DNA of 64,000 bases from an uncultured Eubacteriales bacterium. Its GTDB lineage: Bacteria; Bacillota; Clostridia; Lachnospirales; Lachnospiraceae. Position numbers and translations under genes: made by a program. Shown piece by piece: positions 18,462 to 26,625 of this stretch. The notes beneath the pieces are model-generated. The model made no database searches. It saw only the letters and a list, made by a program, of their open reading frames with translations, and was not told where the DNA came from. The stretch lies in the NCBI GenBank assembly GCA_949283695.1, contig CASDTX010000016.1, positions 1-64,000 of the forward strand. Direction: 5' to 3'. Position 1 is the first letter of the stretch. The number at the start of each line of letters is the position of its first letter.

Positions 18462-19556
18462 GTGAGAACATATTTGGTTACAGGCGGAGCCGGTTTCATC
18501 GGTTCCAACTATATCCGCTATATCCTGAAAAAATATGGAAGCAGCATTGCTGTCATTAATCTGGACAAGCTGACCTATGCGGGAAATCTGGAGAATCTGC
18601 AGGATGTAAGTGAATCTTTCAGTGAACAATATACGTTTGTGAAAGGAGATATCTGCGACAGAGAGCTGGTGTCCGGCCTGTTCCGCAAATATGAGATTGA
18701 CAGGGTGGTCCACTTCGCGGCGGAGAGCCATGTTGACAGAAGCATCAGGGATCCTGAGAGTTTCGTGGTTACTAACGTGCTGGGAACACTGACCCTTCTC
18801 AACGCGGCAAAGGAAGCCTGGTCTGAATCGGACGGCTCCTTTCAGCCGGGAAAGAAATTCCTGCATGTGTCTACGGATGAGGTCTACGGTTCTCTGGGAG
18901 AGACGGGATACTTTTATGAGACGACGCCTTATGATCCGCACAGTCCGTATTCCGCAAGCAAGGCATCTTCCGATATGCTGGTAAAGTCTTATATGGATAC
19001 TTATGGATTCCCGGCCAATATTACAAACTGCAGCAATAACTATGGTCCCTACCAGTTCCCGGAGAAACTGATCCCGCTGATGATCTGCAACGCACTTGCA
19101 GGCCGGGAGCTTCCGGTGTATGGGGACGGGCTGAATGTGAGAGACTGGCTCTATGTAGAAGATCATGTCAGAGGAATTGATATGGTTCAGGAGAAAGGGC
19201 GGCTGTTCGAGACATATAATATCGGAGGCCACAATGAGAAGACGAATATCGACATTGTACGCACGGTCATAAAAGTTCTGAGAGAGCAGCTTGATGACAG
19301 GGACAGCAGAAAAGAGAGAATCACGGAAGATCTGATCTGTTATGTGGAGGACCGCAAAGGCCATGACCGGCGTTATGCGATCGCACCTGATAAAATCAGG
19401 AAAGAGGTCGGCTGGTATCCGGAGACAGATTTTGAGGACGGAATCCGGAAAACAGTCAGCTGGTATCTCCAGAATGAACAGTGGAAAGATCATATTCTAA
19501 ATGGTGCGTATCAGAGTTACTATGATGAGATGTATGGAAGAAGAGAGAGGATGTAG
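18462..19556 (+). CDS. rmlB: dTDP-glucose 4,6-dehydratase (RmlB)
   Basis: RmlB converts dTDP-glucose to dTDP-4-keto-6-deoxyglucose, the branch point for dTDP-deoxysugars. The 364-residue product has the NAD-binding GGAGFIGS motif near the N-terminus, the catalytic STDEVYGS region, and the Tyr-x3-Lys pair in YSASK. A GTG at 18462 is chosen because AAGAGGAGAG lies just upstream and the protein then begins directly with the Rossmann strand; an upstream extension to 18399 would add unrelated sequence. rmlA follows after 3 bp. No rmlC or rmlD is in the window. Confidence 0.95.
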   Translation: MRTYLVTGGAGFIGSNYIRYILKKYGSSIAVINLDKLTYAGNLENLQDVSESFSEQYTFVKGDICDRELVSGLFRKYEIDRVVHFAAESHVDRSIRDPESFVVTNVLGTLTLLNAAKEAWSESDGSFQPGKKFLHVSTDEVYGSLGETGYFYETTPYDPHSPYSASKASSDMLVKSYMDTYGFPANITNCSNNYGPYQFPEKLIPLMICNALAGRELPVYGDGLNVRDWLYVEDHVRGIDMVQEKGRLFETYNIGGHNEKTNIDIVRTVIKVLREQLDDRDSRKERITEDLICYVEDRKGHDRRYAIAPDKIRKEVGWYPETDFEDGIRKTVSWYLQNEQWKDHILNGAYQSYYDEMYGRRERM

Positions 19557-19559
19557 AAC

Positions 19560-20429
19560 GTGAAAGGAATAATTCTGGCCGGCGGTTCCGGAACCCGGCT
19601 GTATCCGATGACTTATGCGGTATCGAAACAGATTCTGCCGGTTTATGATAAGCCTATGATCTATTATCCCCTGTCGGTCCTCATGCTTGCAGGTATCCGG
19701 GAGATTCTTCTGATCTCCACAAAGAGGGATGTGGGCGTGTTTCAGGAACTTCTGGGGGACGGCAGCCAGATCGGACTTTCGATTGAGTATGCGGTCCAGG
19801 AGAGCCCCCGCGGACTGGCTGAGGCGTTTCTCATTGGAGAGAAGTTTATCGGGAGGGACTCTGTGGCACTGGTGCTGGGGGATAATATCTTTTACGGCGG
19901 AAGCTTCCCGGAGATTCTGAAACACGTAGTCCGGGAGAATGAGGGCGCCACCATCTTCGGATATTACGTGAAAAATCCGAAAGAATACGGGGTAGTGGAA
20001 TTCGACGAGGAACACAGAGTGCTCTCCCTGCAGGAAAAGCCGGAGCATCCGCGGTCGAATTACGCTGTGCCCGGGCTGTATTTCTATGACAATTCTGTGG
20101 TAGAGATTGCGAAGAATGTGAAGCCGTCTGCCCGGGGCGAGCTGGAAATTACATCTGTGAATCAGGAATATTTAAGGCGGGGGAAGCTGAAGGTGAAGCT
20201 GCTGGGGCGGGGATTCGCCTGGCTTGACACAGGGACGCCGGATGCGCTTCTGGATGCAGCGGATTTTGTGGCGGCTTTTCAGAAGAGGCAGGGCCTTTAT
20301 ATCTCCTGTATAGAAGAGATCGCCTTCAAGCGCGGATTCATTACGGCCGATCAGCTGAGAAAGCTTGCAGAACCGATCAGAAAGACTGCCTATGGACAGT
20401 ATCTTCTGGATATTGCGGACGGAGTGTAG
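19560..20429 (+). CDS. rmlA: Glucose-1-phosphate thymidylyltransferase (RmlA)
   Basis: RmlA makes dTDP-glucose from dTTP and glucose-1-phosphate. The 289-residue length matches the family. The nucleotide loop [11 protein letters not shown], the [12 protein letters not shown] block, the catalytic LGDNIFYG region and the [11 protein letters not shown] motif are all present. It starts with GTG at 19560, three bases after the rmlB stop, so the two genes are one unit. Together they feed the aminosugar branch encoded at 35.5-37.6 kb. Confidence 0.96.
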   Translation: MKGIILAGGSGTRLYPMTYAVSKQILPVYDKPMIYYPLSVLMLAGIREILLISTKRDVGVFQELLGDGSQIGLSIEYAVQESPRGLAEAFLIGEKFIGRDSVALVLGDNIFYGGSFPEILKHVVRENEGATIFGYYVKNPKEYGVVEFDEEHRVLSLQEKPEHPRSNYAVPGLYFYDNSVVEIAKNVKPSARGELEITSVNQEYLRRGKLKVKLLGRGFAWLDTGTPDALLDAADFVAAFQKRQGLYISCIEEIAFKRGFITADQLRKLAEPIRKTAYGQYLLDIADGV

Positions 20430-20441
20430 GAGACGGAAAGA

Positions 20442-20840
20442 ATGATCGTGAAATTGAGAAAATTCCTTCGATTTTTTATGAACAGGGAATTTATGATTTT
20501 TGTGCTGATTGGGATTTTTAATACACTGAGCGGCAGTATGTTTGCCACCCTGTATTCTATGCATGTGGGTGCGAACCTGGCCTTTGTTCTGGGATATCTT
20601 ACAAGTCTTGTGATCGCTTATCTGCTGAACGCGAAGATAAATTTCAAAAAGAGGATCACTCTGAAACGATTTCTGAAGTTTGCAGTCTCCTATATACCGA
20701 ATTTTATCATACAGAATATCATGGTGTTTCTCTTTTATAATCATCTGGGATGGGACCGAATTATCACATATTTCCTGGCTGCGGTGATCGGAGTTCCGGT
20801 GACATTTGCGTGCATGAAATTGTTTGCATTTAAAAAATAA
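20442..20840 (+). CDS. GtrA-family membrane protein
   Basis: GtrA proteins are small four-helix membrane proteins thought to flip undecaprenyl-phosphate-linked sugars so that GT-C enzymes can add them to surface glycans. The 132-residue product shows four hydrophobic segments (about residues 17-37, 44-64, 80-98, 104-126) and the family pattern FxLIGxxNT near the first segment. It starts 12 bp after rmlA and is probably co-transcribed. The likely partners, a GtrB-like GT2 and a GtrII-like glucosyltransferase, lie 17-18 kb downstream. Confidence 0.88.
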   Translation: MIVKLRKFLRFFMNREFMIFVLIGIFNTLSGSMFATLYSMHVGANLAFVLGYLTSLVIAYLLNAKINFKKRITLKRFLKFAVSYIPNFIIQNIMVFLFYNHLGWDRIITYFLAAVIGVPVTFACMKLFAFKK

Positions 20841-20880
20841 CTGTTTCCATATTTTACCAGGAAAAAGCAGGGGCTTCTGA

Positions 20881-20909
20881 TTGAAAAAAGGGAAAATTGC
20901 TGGTATGAT
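20881..20909 (+). promoter_or_regulatory. Promoter of the GerMN lipoprotein gene
   Basis: TTGAAA at 20881-20886 and TATGAT at 20904-20909 are 17 bp apart, with TGG before the -10. The leader of about 80 nt contains short GC-rich complementarities (GCCC near 20929 with GGGC near 20955) but no riboswitch that I recognise. Confidence 0.65.
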
Positions 20910-20994
20910 GGTAACGTTAGTGTACAAAGCCCACTACGGCCGGGAGCCTGAAAGGGCGGGATACCATGTTTTCATGAATGAAAGGGGATTATCT

Positions 20995-21519
20995 ATGAAG
21001 AGACGGCCCAGAGTTCTGGGATACATACTGGCAGCTGCACTGATGTCTGCCGTTTTGGTGCCGGGATGTGCTGCGGAGGAGACGAAAGAGATTCCGGAAG
21101 AGCAGAAGGAGTATGCAGACAGCAGCAGTCAGGCGAAGGATGTGCAGACGTGGAGTGCGAGAATCTACTATGTAGATGACCAGACTGGCGACGTGACAGG
21201 AAAGAATGTGGATGTACAGGATGAAAATGATATCTGGACTGCGCTGCAGGAGAACGGGATTCTGACGGAAGAGTGCAGGCTTCTGGATTTTCAAGTGAAT
21301 GAATCTGAGAAAACGATAGATCTGGACTTTAGTTCCGAAGTGGGTGACCGGATCCGCAGTATGGGAACAGCAGGAGAAACTCAGATTATTGGCTGCCTTG
21401 TAAATACCTATCTGGAGGCATATAGCTGCGACGGAATCCGGCTTACGGAAGAAGGGGAGACGCTGGAGACGTCCCACGGAGGAAGTATGGACGGATACAG
21501 CGGTATGATGACCTTTTAG
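20995..21519 (+). CDS. GerMN-domain lipoprotein
   Basis: GerMN domains occur in spore-germination and sporulation proteins (GerM, SpoIIIAG-like partners) and in other extracellular lipoproteins. The 174-residue product has a lipoprotein signal with Cys25 in LVPGC, a short acidic linker, and a GerMN-like domain from about residue 55 to 155 (VDDQTGDVTGK; IIGCLVNTYLEAY). The start ATG follows AAAGGGGA by 6 bases. It lies just upstream of a large autolysin, and the two may be co-expressed. Exact role is not known. Confidence 0.82.
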   Translation: MKRRPRVLGYILAAALMSAVLVPGCAAEETKEIPEEQKEYADSSSQAKDVQTWSARIYYVDDQTGDVTGKNVDVQDENDIWTALQENGILTEECRLLDFQVNESEKTIDLDFSSEVGDRIRSMGTAGETQIIGCLVNTYLEAYSCDGIRLTEEGETLETSHGGSMDGYSGMMTF

Positions 21520-21576
21520 ATGATATTGATGATAGAGAGCAACCAAGTGAAGAAGGAAGAAAAGGAGCAGTAAGTG

Positions 21577-24500
21577 ATGAAAAACAAATTCAGAAAATTA
21601 GTCGCCGGAGTTCTGCTTGCGGGCATGGTTCTGGGAAGTGTTCCCGCCGGCTCAGTGTACGGTGCAGAGACAGATCCGGAGAGTATTCCGCAGCTGTCAG
21701 AGAACCTGGGAAATGTGGCGGAAGACGCAGGGACAGCTGAGGATTCGGACGCAGCTGTGCAGGAGACGGATGAAAATGCTGGCACAGCTGTGCAGGATGC
21801 AGCTGAGAATGCGGGTTCGGCAGAAGCAGGCGAGGGACTGACTGAGTGGGACTCCGGGGAAGCCGGCAGCATTACAGTCGGAGAGATCAATTTCGTGTAC
21901 ATAGAAAGTCCGTATCTGGAGACGCCGGATACACAGAGAATCGTAGCTGCGTTTGATCAGGAAGTGTCAGGGGCGGAGACGATTGCCCTGCTTGTTGCGG
22001 ATGAGGATGGGAATGAGGAAGAATGGCCTCTTGCAAAGCAGGCCGGCAGTCTGTATTTGTTTGAGAAAGAGTATGCAGAGACAGACAGCACCGGTACCTA
22101 TCATGCGGTGAGCATTATTCTGCGGAATCAGAGCGGGGACAAGACCCTTGTTCTGTCAGAACTGGATGTAGATGCACAGTTTGGCGTGAACGAGGCATAT
22201 GAGGGACTGGAAGAGCTGCGGCCGGTAGAGGGCGTGACAGAGGAGGAAAAGGCAGAAGTAGAGGCTTCTGTGGTCACGATCGACGAGAACGGTGTGGCAG
22301 AAGCGCAGGACAGTATCACAGATGCGCTGGATACTGTGACCCTGAACGCAGCCGGGGCAGCAGGTGCGGCTGCAAAAGCAGGTTCTGAGCGCTCTGGCAA
22401 TATCGTGGTCGCTCTGGATCCGGGACATGATGCAAATGATGCCGGTGCACAGGGATTCGGGCTGAAGGAAGAAGTGCTCACCCTGAAGATCGCCAATTAC
22501 TGCAAGGAAGAGCTGGAACAGTACGCCGGAGTCAGCGTGTTTATGACCAGGACGGGACTTGCCTGCCCGTATAACTGTACCAGCGCGGGAGAGTGTATTG
22601 AGAAGAGAGCTCAGGCAGCAGCTGAAGCCGGGGCGAAGATTTTCGTGAGTTTCCATCTGAATGCTTCCACAGCATCCAGTGCGAACGGTGCAGAGATTAT
22701 CGTGCCGAACTATAACTGGAAATACGAAGTCGGAGCAGAAGGACACGCGCTTGCGGAAGAGATTCTTGCGGAACTTACAGCCCTTGGACTTCAGAACAGG
22801 GGAATCTACAGCAAGGATACTACGATCAATGAAACCTATCCGGACGGCTCTCTTTCTGATTATTTCTCGGTCATGATCTATAATAAGGAGAATGATATCC
22901 CGGGAATCATCGTGGAGCATGCCTTTATCACAAACAGCGGAGATGTGAACAGTTTTCTGACTACAGAAGCGGGATTGAAGAAGCTTGGCGTGGCTGATGC
23001 GACAGGAATTGCCAATTATCTCGGGCTCGGCAAAGGTGCCTGGGAGACAGACAGCAATGGAAACAAGTATTTCTATGAAAACGGGCAGAGAGTCACCGGA
23101 GAAAAGAAAATCGGGGATTCCTGGTATTATTTCGATCCGGCGAAAGACGGAGCGATGACGACCGGCTGGTATCAGCACTCTGACGGAAGAAAGGTTTACT
23201 ATAATGCAAACGGAGCGATGCTCTTCGGCGAGCATTATATAGAAGGAAGATGGAGATATTTTAATCCGTCCAACGGCAATCTTTGGACAGGATGGTGTAA
23301 TCTTTCCGGCAAGAAAGTCTATTATGATGCAGAAGGCGGAATGGTGTTCGGCGAACAGGCGATTGACGGAAAATGGTACTATTTCAGCACGAAAGACGGG
23401 GCGATGGTGACCGGTTTCTATAATCTGGACGGAAAGCGCGTGTACTATGGAACGGACGGCGCTATGGTATTCGGAGAGCGCGCAATTAATGGAAAATGGT
23501 ACTATTTCAGTACGAAAGACGGGGCGATGGTGACCGGCTTTTATGATCTGGACGGGAAGCGCGTGTACTATGGAACGGACGGTGCTATGGTGTTCGGAGA
23601 GCGTGCAATTAATGGAAAATGGTATTATTTCAGCACAAAGAACGGCGGCATGACAACCGGCTGGCATGAGTTCCCGAATAAGAAGGTATACTATAATTCA
23701 GACGGTGTGATGCTGTTTGGAGAACAGAAGATTGAAGGGGAATGGTATTATCTCAGCACAAGCGACGGAGCGATGCGCACCGGCTGGCAGACCATTTCCG
23801 GCAAAGTAAAATATTACCGCTCCAATGGAAAGCGGGTGAGCGGCGAGTACTCAATTGGCGGCAAATGGTACTATTTCAAAGAGGACGACGGCAGCATGGT
23901 AACGGGCTGGTACGATCTTCCGGGAAAACGTGTATACTACAATGCAGACGGCCAGATGGTGTTCGGCGAGTATGCTGTTGACGGGAAATGGTATTATTTC
24001 AGTACAAAGGACGGCAGTATGGTAACGGGCTGGTATGATCTTCCGGGAAAAAGAGTTTATTATCATGAGAGTGAAGGATATATGCTCTTCGGATCCCAGA
24101 TCATTGACGGCAAGAGATACTATCTGAATCCATCTAACGGAGCTATGTGTACGAATATTACGGTAGACGGGTACTATTATGGCTCAGACGGCGCGGCGGT
24201 AAACGCGCTTACTTCCTATCAGATTGAGGGAGAAGCGGCTGTGACCGCAGACGAAATGGTAAGTTATTATGAAACGTATTCTCCGATTGAATACCCAGGA
24301 GAAGAGCTGGCGAAAGGCGGCGCCGGCTCTCTTCTTGAATTCGCAGAGATTTTCTACGAGGAGGCCTGCAAGGAAGGAATTCGGCCGGAGGTGGTCTGGG
24401 CTCAGACCATGCTGGAGACGAATTTCCTGCAGTTTGGGAACCAGGTGAAGATCGAACAGTTCAACTTCGCCGGCCTCGGTGCTACGGATAACGGAGCAGC

Positions 24501-24780
24501 CGGCGCAGATTTCTCTGAGTATGGAGAGGAAGGCGTGCGCATGGGCGTAAGAGCGCAGGTTCAGCACATGAAGGCATACAGTTCGCCTGATATCACCAAA
24601 GACACTCTGAAAGAAGAATGCGTGGATCCCAGGTTTGACCTGGTGAATCCCAAGGGCAGCGCCCAGCATGTGGAGCATCTCGGACAGAAAGAAAACCCAA
24701 CAGGGCAGGGCTGGGCTACAGCTTCGGGATACGGGTACCGGATTCTGGCGCTGATGGAGAAGCTGCTGAAAATAAACTAA
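21577..24780 (+). CDS. Secreted autolysin: amidase, cell-wall-binding repeats, glucosaminidase
   Basis: A 1067-residue secreted cell-wall hydrolase with two catalytic domains. A signal peptide (cleavage probably after SVYGA) leads to a low-complexity Glu/Ala region. An Amidase_3 (N-acetylmuramoyl-L-alanine amidase) domain follows at about 265-485, with zinc ligands in DPGH, the downstream Glu of GLKEE, and SFHLN, and a catalytic Glu in VEHAF. Residues about 490-870 hold nine double units (about 18 single) of the CW-binding type, each with WYYF and MVTGWY/VYY signatures. The C-terminal 160 residues resemble an endo-beta-N-acetylglucosaminidase, with a catalytic-type Glu in WAQTMLETNF. The ATG at 21577 has AAAAGGAG 9 bases upstream. 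Such repeats bind choline or teichoic-acid-like polymers, in keeping with the nearby glycan genes. Confidence 0.92.
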   Translation: MKNKFRKLVAGVLLAGMVLGSVPAGSVYGAETDPESIPQLSENLGNVAEDAGTAEDSDAAVQETDENAGTAVQDAAENAGSAEAGEGLTEWDSGEAGSITVGEINFVYIESPYLETPDTQRIVAAFDQEVSGAETIALLVADEDGNEEEWPLAKQAGSLYLFEKEYAETDSTGTYHAVSIILRNQSGDKTLVLSELDVDAQFGVNEAYEGLEELRPVEGVTEEEKAEVEASVVTIDENGVAEAQDSITDALDTVTLNAAGAAGAAAKAGSERSGNIVVALDPGHDANDAGAQGFGLKEEVLTLKIANYCKEELEQYAGVSVFMTRTGLACPYNCTSAGECIEKRAQAAAEAGAKIFVSFHLNASTASSANGAEIIVPNYNWKYEVGAEGHALAEEILAELTALGLQNRGIYSKDTTINETYPDGSLSDYFSVMIYNKENDIPGIIVEHAFITNSGDVNSFLTTEAGLKKLGVADATGIANYLGLGKGAWETDSNGNKYFYENGQRVTGEKKIGDSWYYFDPAKDGAMTTGWYQHSDGRKVYYNANGAMLFGEHYIEGRWRYFNPSNGNLWTGWCNLSGKKVYYDAEGGMVFGEQAIDGKWYYFSTKDGAMVTGFYNLDGKRVYYGTDGAMVFGERAINGKWYYFSTKDGAMVTGFYDLDGKRVYYGTDGAMVFGERAINGKWYYFSTKNGGMTTGWHEFPNKKVYYNSDGVMLFGEQKIEGEWYYLSTSDGAMRTGWQTISGKVKYYRSNGKRVSGEYSIGGKWYYFKEDDGSMVTGWYDLPGKRVYYNADGQMVFGEYAVDGKWYYFSTKDGSMVTGWYDLPGKRVYYHESEGYMLFGSQIIDGKRYYLNPSNGAMCTNITVDGYYYGSDGAAVNALTSYQIEGEAAVTADEMVSYYETYSPIEYPGEELAKGGAGSLLEFAEIFYEEACKEGIRPEVVWAQTMLETNFLQFGNQVKIEQFNFAGLGATDNGAAGADFSEYGEEGVRMGVRAQVQHMKAYSSPDITKDTLKEECVDPRFDLVNPKGSAQHVEHLGQKENPTGQGWATASGYGYRILALMEKLLKIN
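23368..23640 (+). repeat. Nearly identical 123-bp tandem units in the autolysin repeats
   Basis: Units starting at 23368, 23491 and 23614 recur every 123 bp (41 residues, two CW repeats). The first two units are almost identical at the DNA level, differing mainly at silent sites, so this part of the array was duplicated or homogenised recently. The third diverges after about 30 bp. Confidence 0.85.
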
Positions 24781-24796
24781 GATGATACGGACATCT

Positions 24797-24842
24797 GATG
24801 GAAATGGGAAAGAGACGATACTTCCTGTTTCCATCTGTTTTT
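24797..24842 (+). terminator. Terminator after the autolysin gene
   Basis: GATGGAAA at 24797-24804 pairs with TTTCCATC at 24828-24835, with an inner GGAA/TTCC pair, followed by TGTTTTTG. It begins 16 bases after the stop codon. Confidence 0.75.
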
Positions 24843-24871
24843 GTATCAGTCATCAGGAATGGCTCGGGCTG

Positions 24872-24922
24872 AACAGCAACAAACAGGCACTTTTTGTACA
24901 ACGTGCCTGTATGATTGCTGTT
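24872..24922. repeat. Imperfect palindrome overlapping the exporter promoter
   Basis: AACAGCAA at 24872-24879 and TTGCTGTT at 24915-24922 flank ACAGGCAC at 24883-24890 and GTGCCTGT at 24903-24910, with a TTGTACAA-containing centre. The inner arm shares ACAGGCAC with the 72-bp palindrome at 16326-16397. The right outer arm overlaps the -35 element of the next promoter, so it could serve as an operator or be a second copy of a short repeat family. Confidence 0.65.
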
Positions 24923-24949
24923 GATAAATGGAAAAATGTGTACTATAAT
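24921..24949 (+). promoter_or_regulatory. Promoter of the glycan export/biosynthesis operon
   Basis: TTGATA at 24921-24926 and a perfect TATAAT at 24944-24949 are 17 bp apart. Genes from 24991 to 40174 are closely packed on the same strand, so this may drive a very long unit. Confidence 0.75.
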
Positions 24950-24990
24950 ACTCATGATATGCTGAAATGTAGAAGGAAAAGGTGAACTTG

Positions 24991-25794
24991 ATGTATATTA
25001 AAAATATAATTGAAAATTTCAAAAAGTATTCATTCTTATTGAAGCAGCTCATCGGAAGAGATTTTAAGGTTAAGTACAAGCGGTCTGTGCTTGGTGTTCT
25101 GTGGAGTCTGCTGTATCCGGTTCTGATGATGGCGGTCATGGCGGCCGTATTTTCAAATGTGTTTAAGTTCTCTGTGCCGGGCGTGAATTACCTGGTCTAC
25201 CTTATGACAGGACTGACGTTCTTCAACTATTACAGTGAGGCGTCAAACTTGTCTATGAGTTCTGTCGTTGCCAATTTCTCACTGTTGAATAAGATCTATA
25301 TTCCGAAATACATTTTCCCGCTGTCAAAGTGTCTGTTTGTCGGGATTAATTTTCTGCTGACGTTGATCCCGCTGTATGGCGTGATCCTGTTATCAGGAAG
25401 CGGGGAGACGAAATGCCACATTACAGTGCTGCACCTTCTTCTGCCGTACTCCTATGTGTGCCTTCTGCTCTTTACGATCGGCGCTGGATTTATCCTGTCT
25501 ACGATCTCTGTATTTTTGAGGGATATGTTCTATATTTACGGGATCGTGCTTACGATTTTGAACTATTTTACACCGATCATGTATGATATCAATATGCTTG
25601 ATCCGTGGATCCAGAATGTGCTGAAGCTGAATCCGCTTTACCATTATATCACCTTTGCAAGAACAATTATCCTGTACGACCAGGTTCCATCCCTGCAGAG
25701 TTTTGTGATCTGCGGCGCGTCCTGTCTGATTGTGCTTGCTCTTGGAATGGTGATATTTAAGAAGAATCAGGATAAATTCATTTATTATATGTAG
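24991..25794 (+). CDS. Polysaccharide ABC exporter permease (Wzm/TagG-like)
   Basis: The 267-residue protein is an ABC-2 type permease with six hydrophobic segments and the family N-terminus LKQLIGRDFKVKYKRSVLG, typical of transporters for lipid-linked O antigens and teichoic acids. It pairs with the ATPase gene 23 bp downstream. The ATG at 24991 is chosen over in-frame GTG (24982) and TTG (24988) because AAGGAAAAGG ends at a suitable distance. It is the first gene of the glycan locus. Confidence 0.92.
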   Translation: MYIKNIIENFKKYSFLLKQLIGRDFKVKYKRSVLGVLWSLLYPVLMMAVMAAVFSNVFKFSVPGVNYLVYLMTGLTFFNYYSEASNLSMSSVVANFSLLNKIYIPKYIFPLSKCLFVGINFLLTLIPLYGVILLSGSGETKCHITVLHLLLPYSYVCLLLFTIGAGFILSTISVFLRDMFYIYGIVLTILNYFTPIMYDINMLDPWIQNVLKLNPLYHYITFARTIILYDQVPSLQSFVICGASCLIVLALGMVIFKKNQDKFIYYM

Positions 25795-25817
25795 AAACAA
25801 GAGATCAGGAGGATGTT

Positions 25818-26573
25818 ATGATAGAAGTTCAGGATATATCTATGCGGTTTAACCTGGGAATTGAGAAGAATAACTCTCTGAAGCAGATGGCGGTAGATAT
25901 GTTTAATAAGAAGGCCAGGCAGGCAAGAAAAGAGAGAAAGAAGCAAAATGAGTTCTGGGCGCTTCAGAATGTCAGCTTCAAGGTTGAGAAAGGCGAAGTG
26001 ATCGGGTTTGTCGGATCTAATGGCGCCGGAAAGTCTACTCTGCTGAAAATCGTGGCAGGCGTGATGAAGCCGACGAAAGGCCAGGTTCTGGTGGGAGGAA
26101 ATATCTGCCCCATGATCGAGCTGGGGGCAGGGTTTGATATGGATCTGAATGCCCGAGAGAATATTTATCTGAACGGCGCTGTTATGGGATATTCCAAGAA
26201 TTTTCTGGACAGCAAGTTCCAGGAGATTGTTGATTTCTCTGAACTTCATGATTTCCTTGATGTGCCGGTGAGAAATTTCTCATCTGGTATGATCGCAAGG
26301 CTCGCTTTCTCTGTGGCGACAATTGTGGAACCGGAAATCTTGATCGTGGATGAGATCCTCTCTGTCGGAGATCTGAATTTTCAGCAGAAGAGTGAGAACA
26401 AGATGAGAAGCCTGATTACCGGAGGTACAACCGTGCTGTATGTATCCCACTCGATCGAGTCCATTAAGAGCCTTTGTGACCGGGTTGTCTGGCTGGAACA
26501 CGGGAAGGTCGTGATGGTTGGAGACACGGACGAAGTCTGCAGCGCATATTATAAGAGCCAGATCGGGAACTGA
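25818..26573 (+). CDS. Polysaccharide ABC exporter ATPase (Wzt/TagH-like)
   Basis: The 251-residue ATPase has Walker A GSNGAGKST near residue 72, signature NFSSGMIARLAFSVA, Walker B ILIVDEILSVGD and switch His in YVSHS. These features, including the MIELGAGF and NARENIYLNG segments, are typical of the Wzt/TagH/RfbB branch. There is no long C-terminal carbohydrate-binding domain as in O9a-type Wzt, so chain-end recognition is not expected. A basic segment (KKARQARKERKKQ) lies between the first strand and the core. It works with the permease encoded just upstream. Confidence 0.93.
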   Translation: MIEVQDISMRFNLGIEKNNSLKQMAVDMFNKKARQARKERKKQNEFWALQNVSFKVEKGEVIGFVGSNGAGKSTLLKIVAGVMKPTKGQVLVGGNICPMIELGAGFDMDLNARENIYLNGAVMGYSKNFLDSKFQEIVDFSELHDFLDVPVRNFSSGMIARLAFSVATIVEPEILIVDEILSVGDLNFQQKSENKMRSLITGGTTVLYVSHSIESIKSLCDRVVWLEHGKVVMVGDTDEVCSAYYKSQIGN

Positions 26574-26625
26574 CCTTTGCTGCAGATGACAGAGAGGAAG
26601 CCCGCTTACAGGAAGGAATAAGACA

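Noticed and set aside
18462-20429. dTDP-rhamnose pathway
   Set aside because: Only rmlA and rmlB are present; no rmlC or rmlD is in the window, and the FdtA-like and aminotransferase genes point to an aminosugar instead.
22156-23667. 503-codon open frame on the minus strand opposite the autolysin
   Set aside because: It mirrors the CW repeats and has no ribosome binding site or family motifs.
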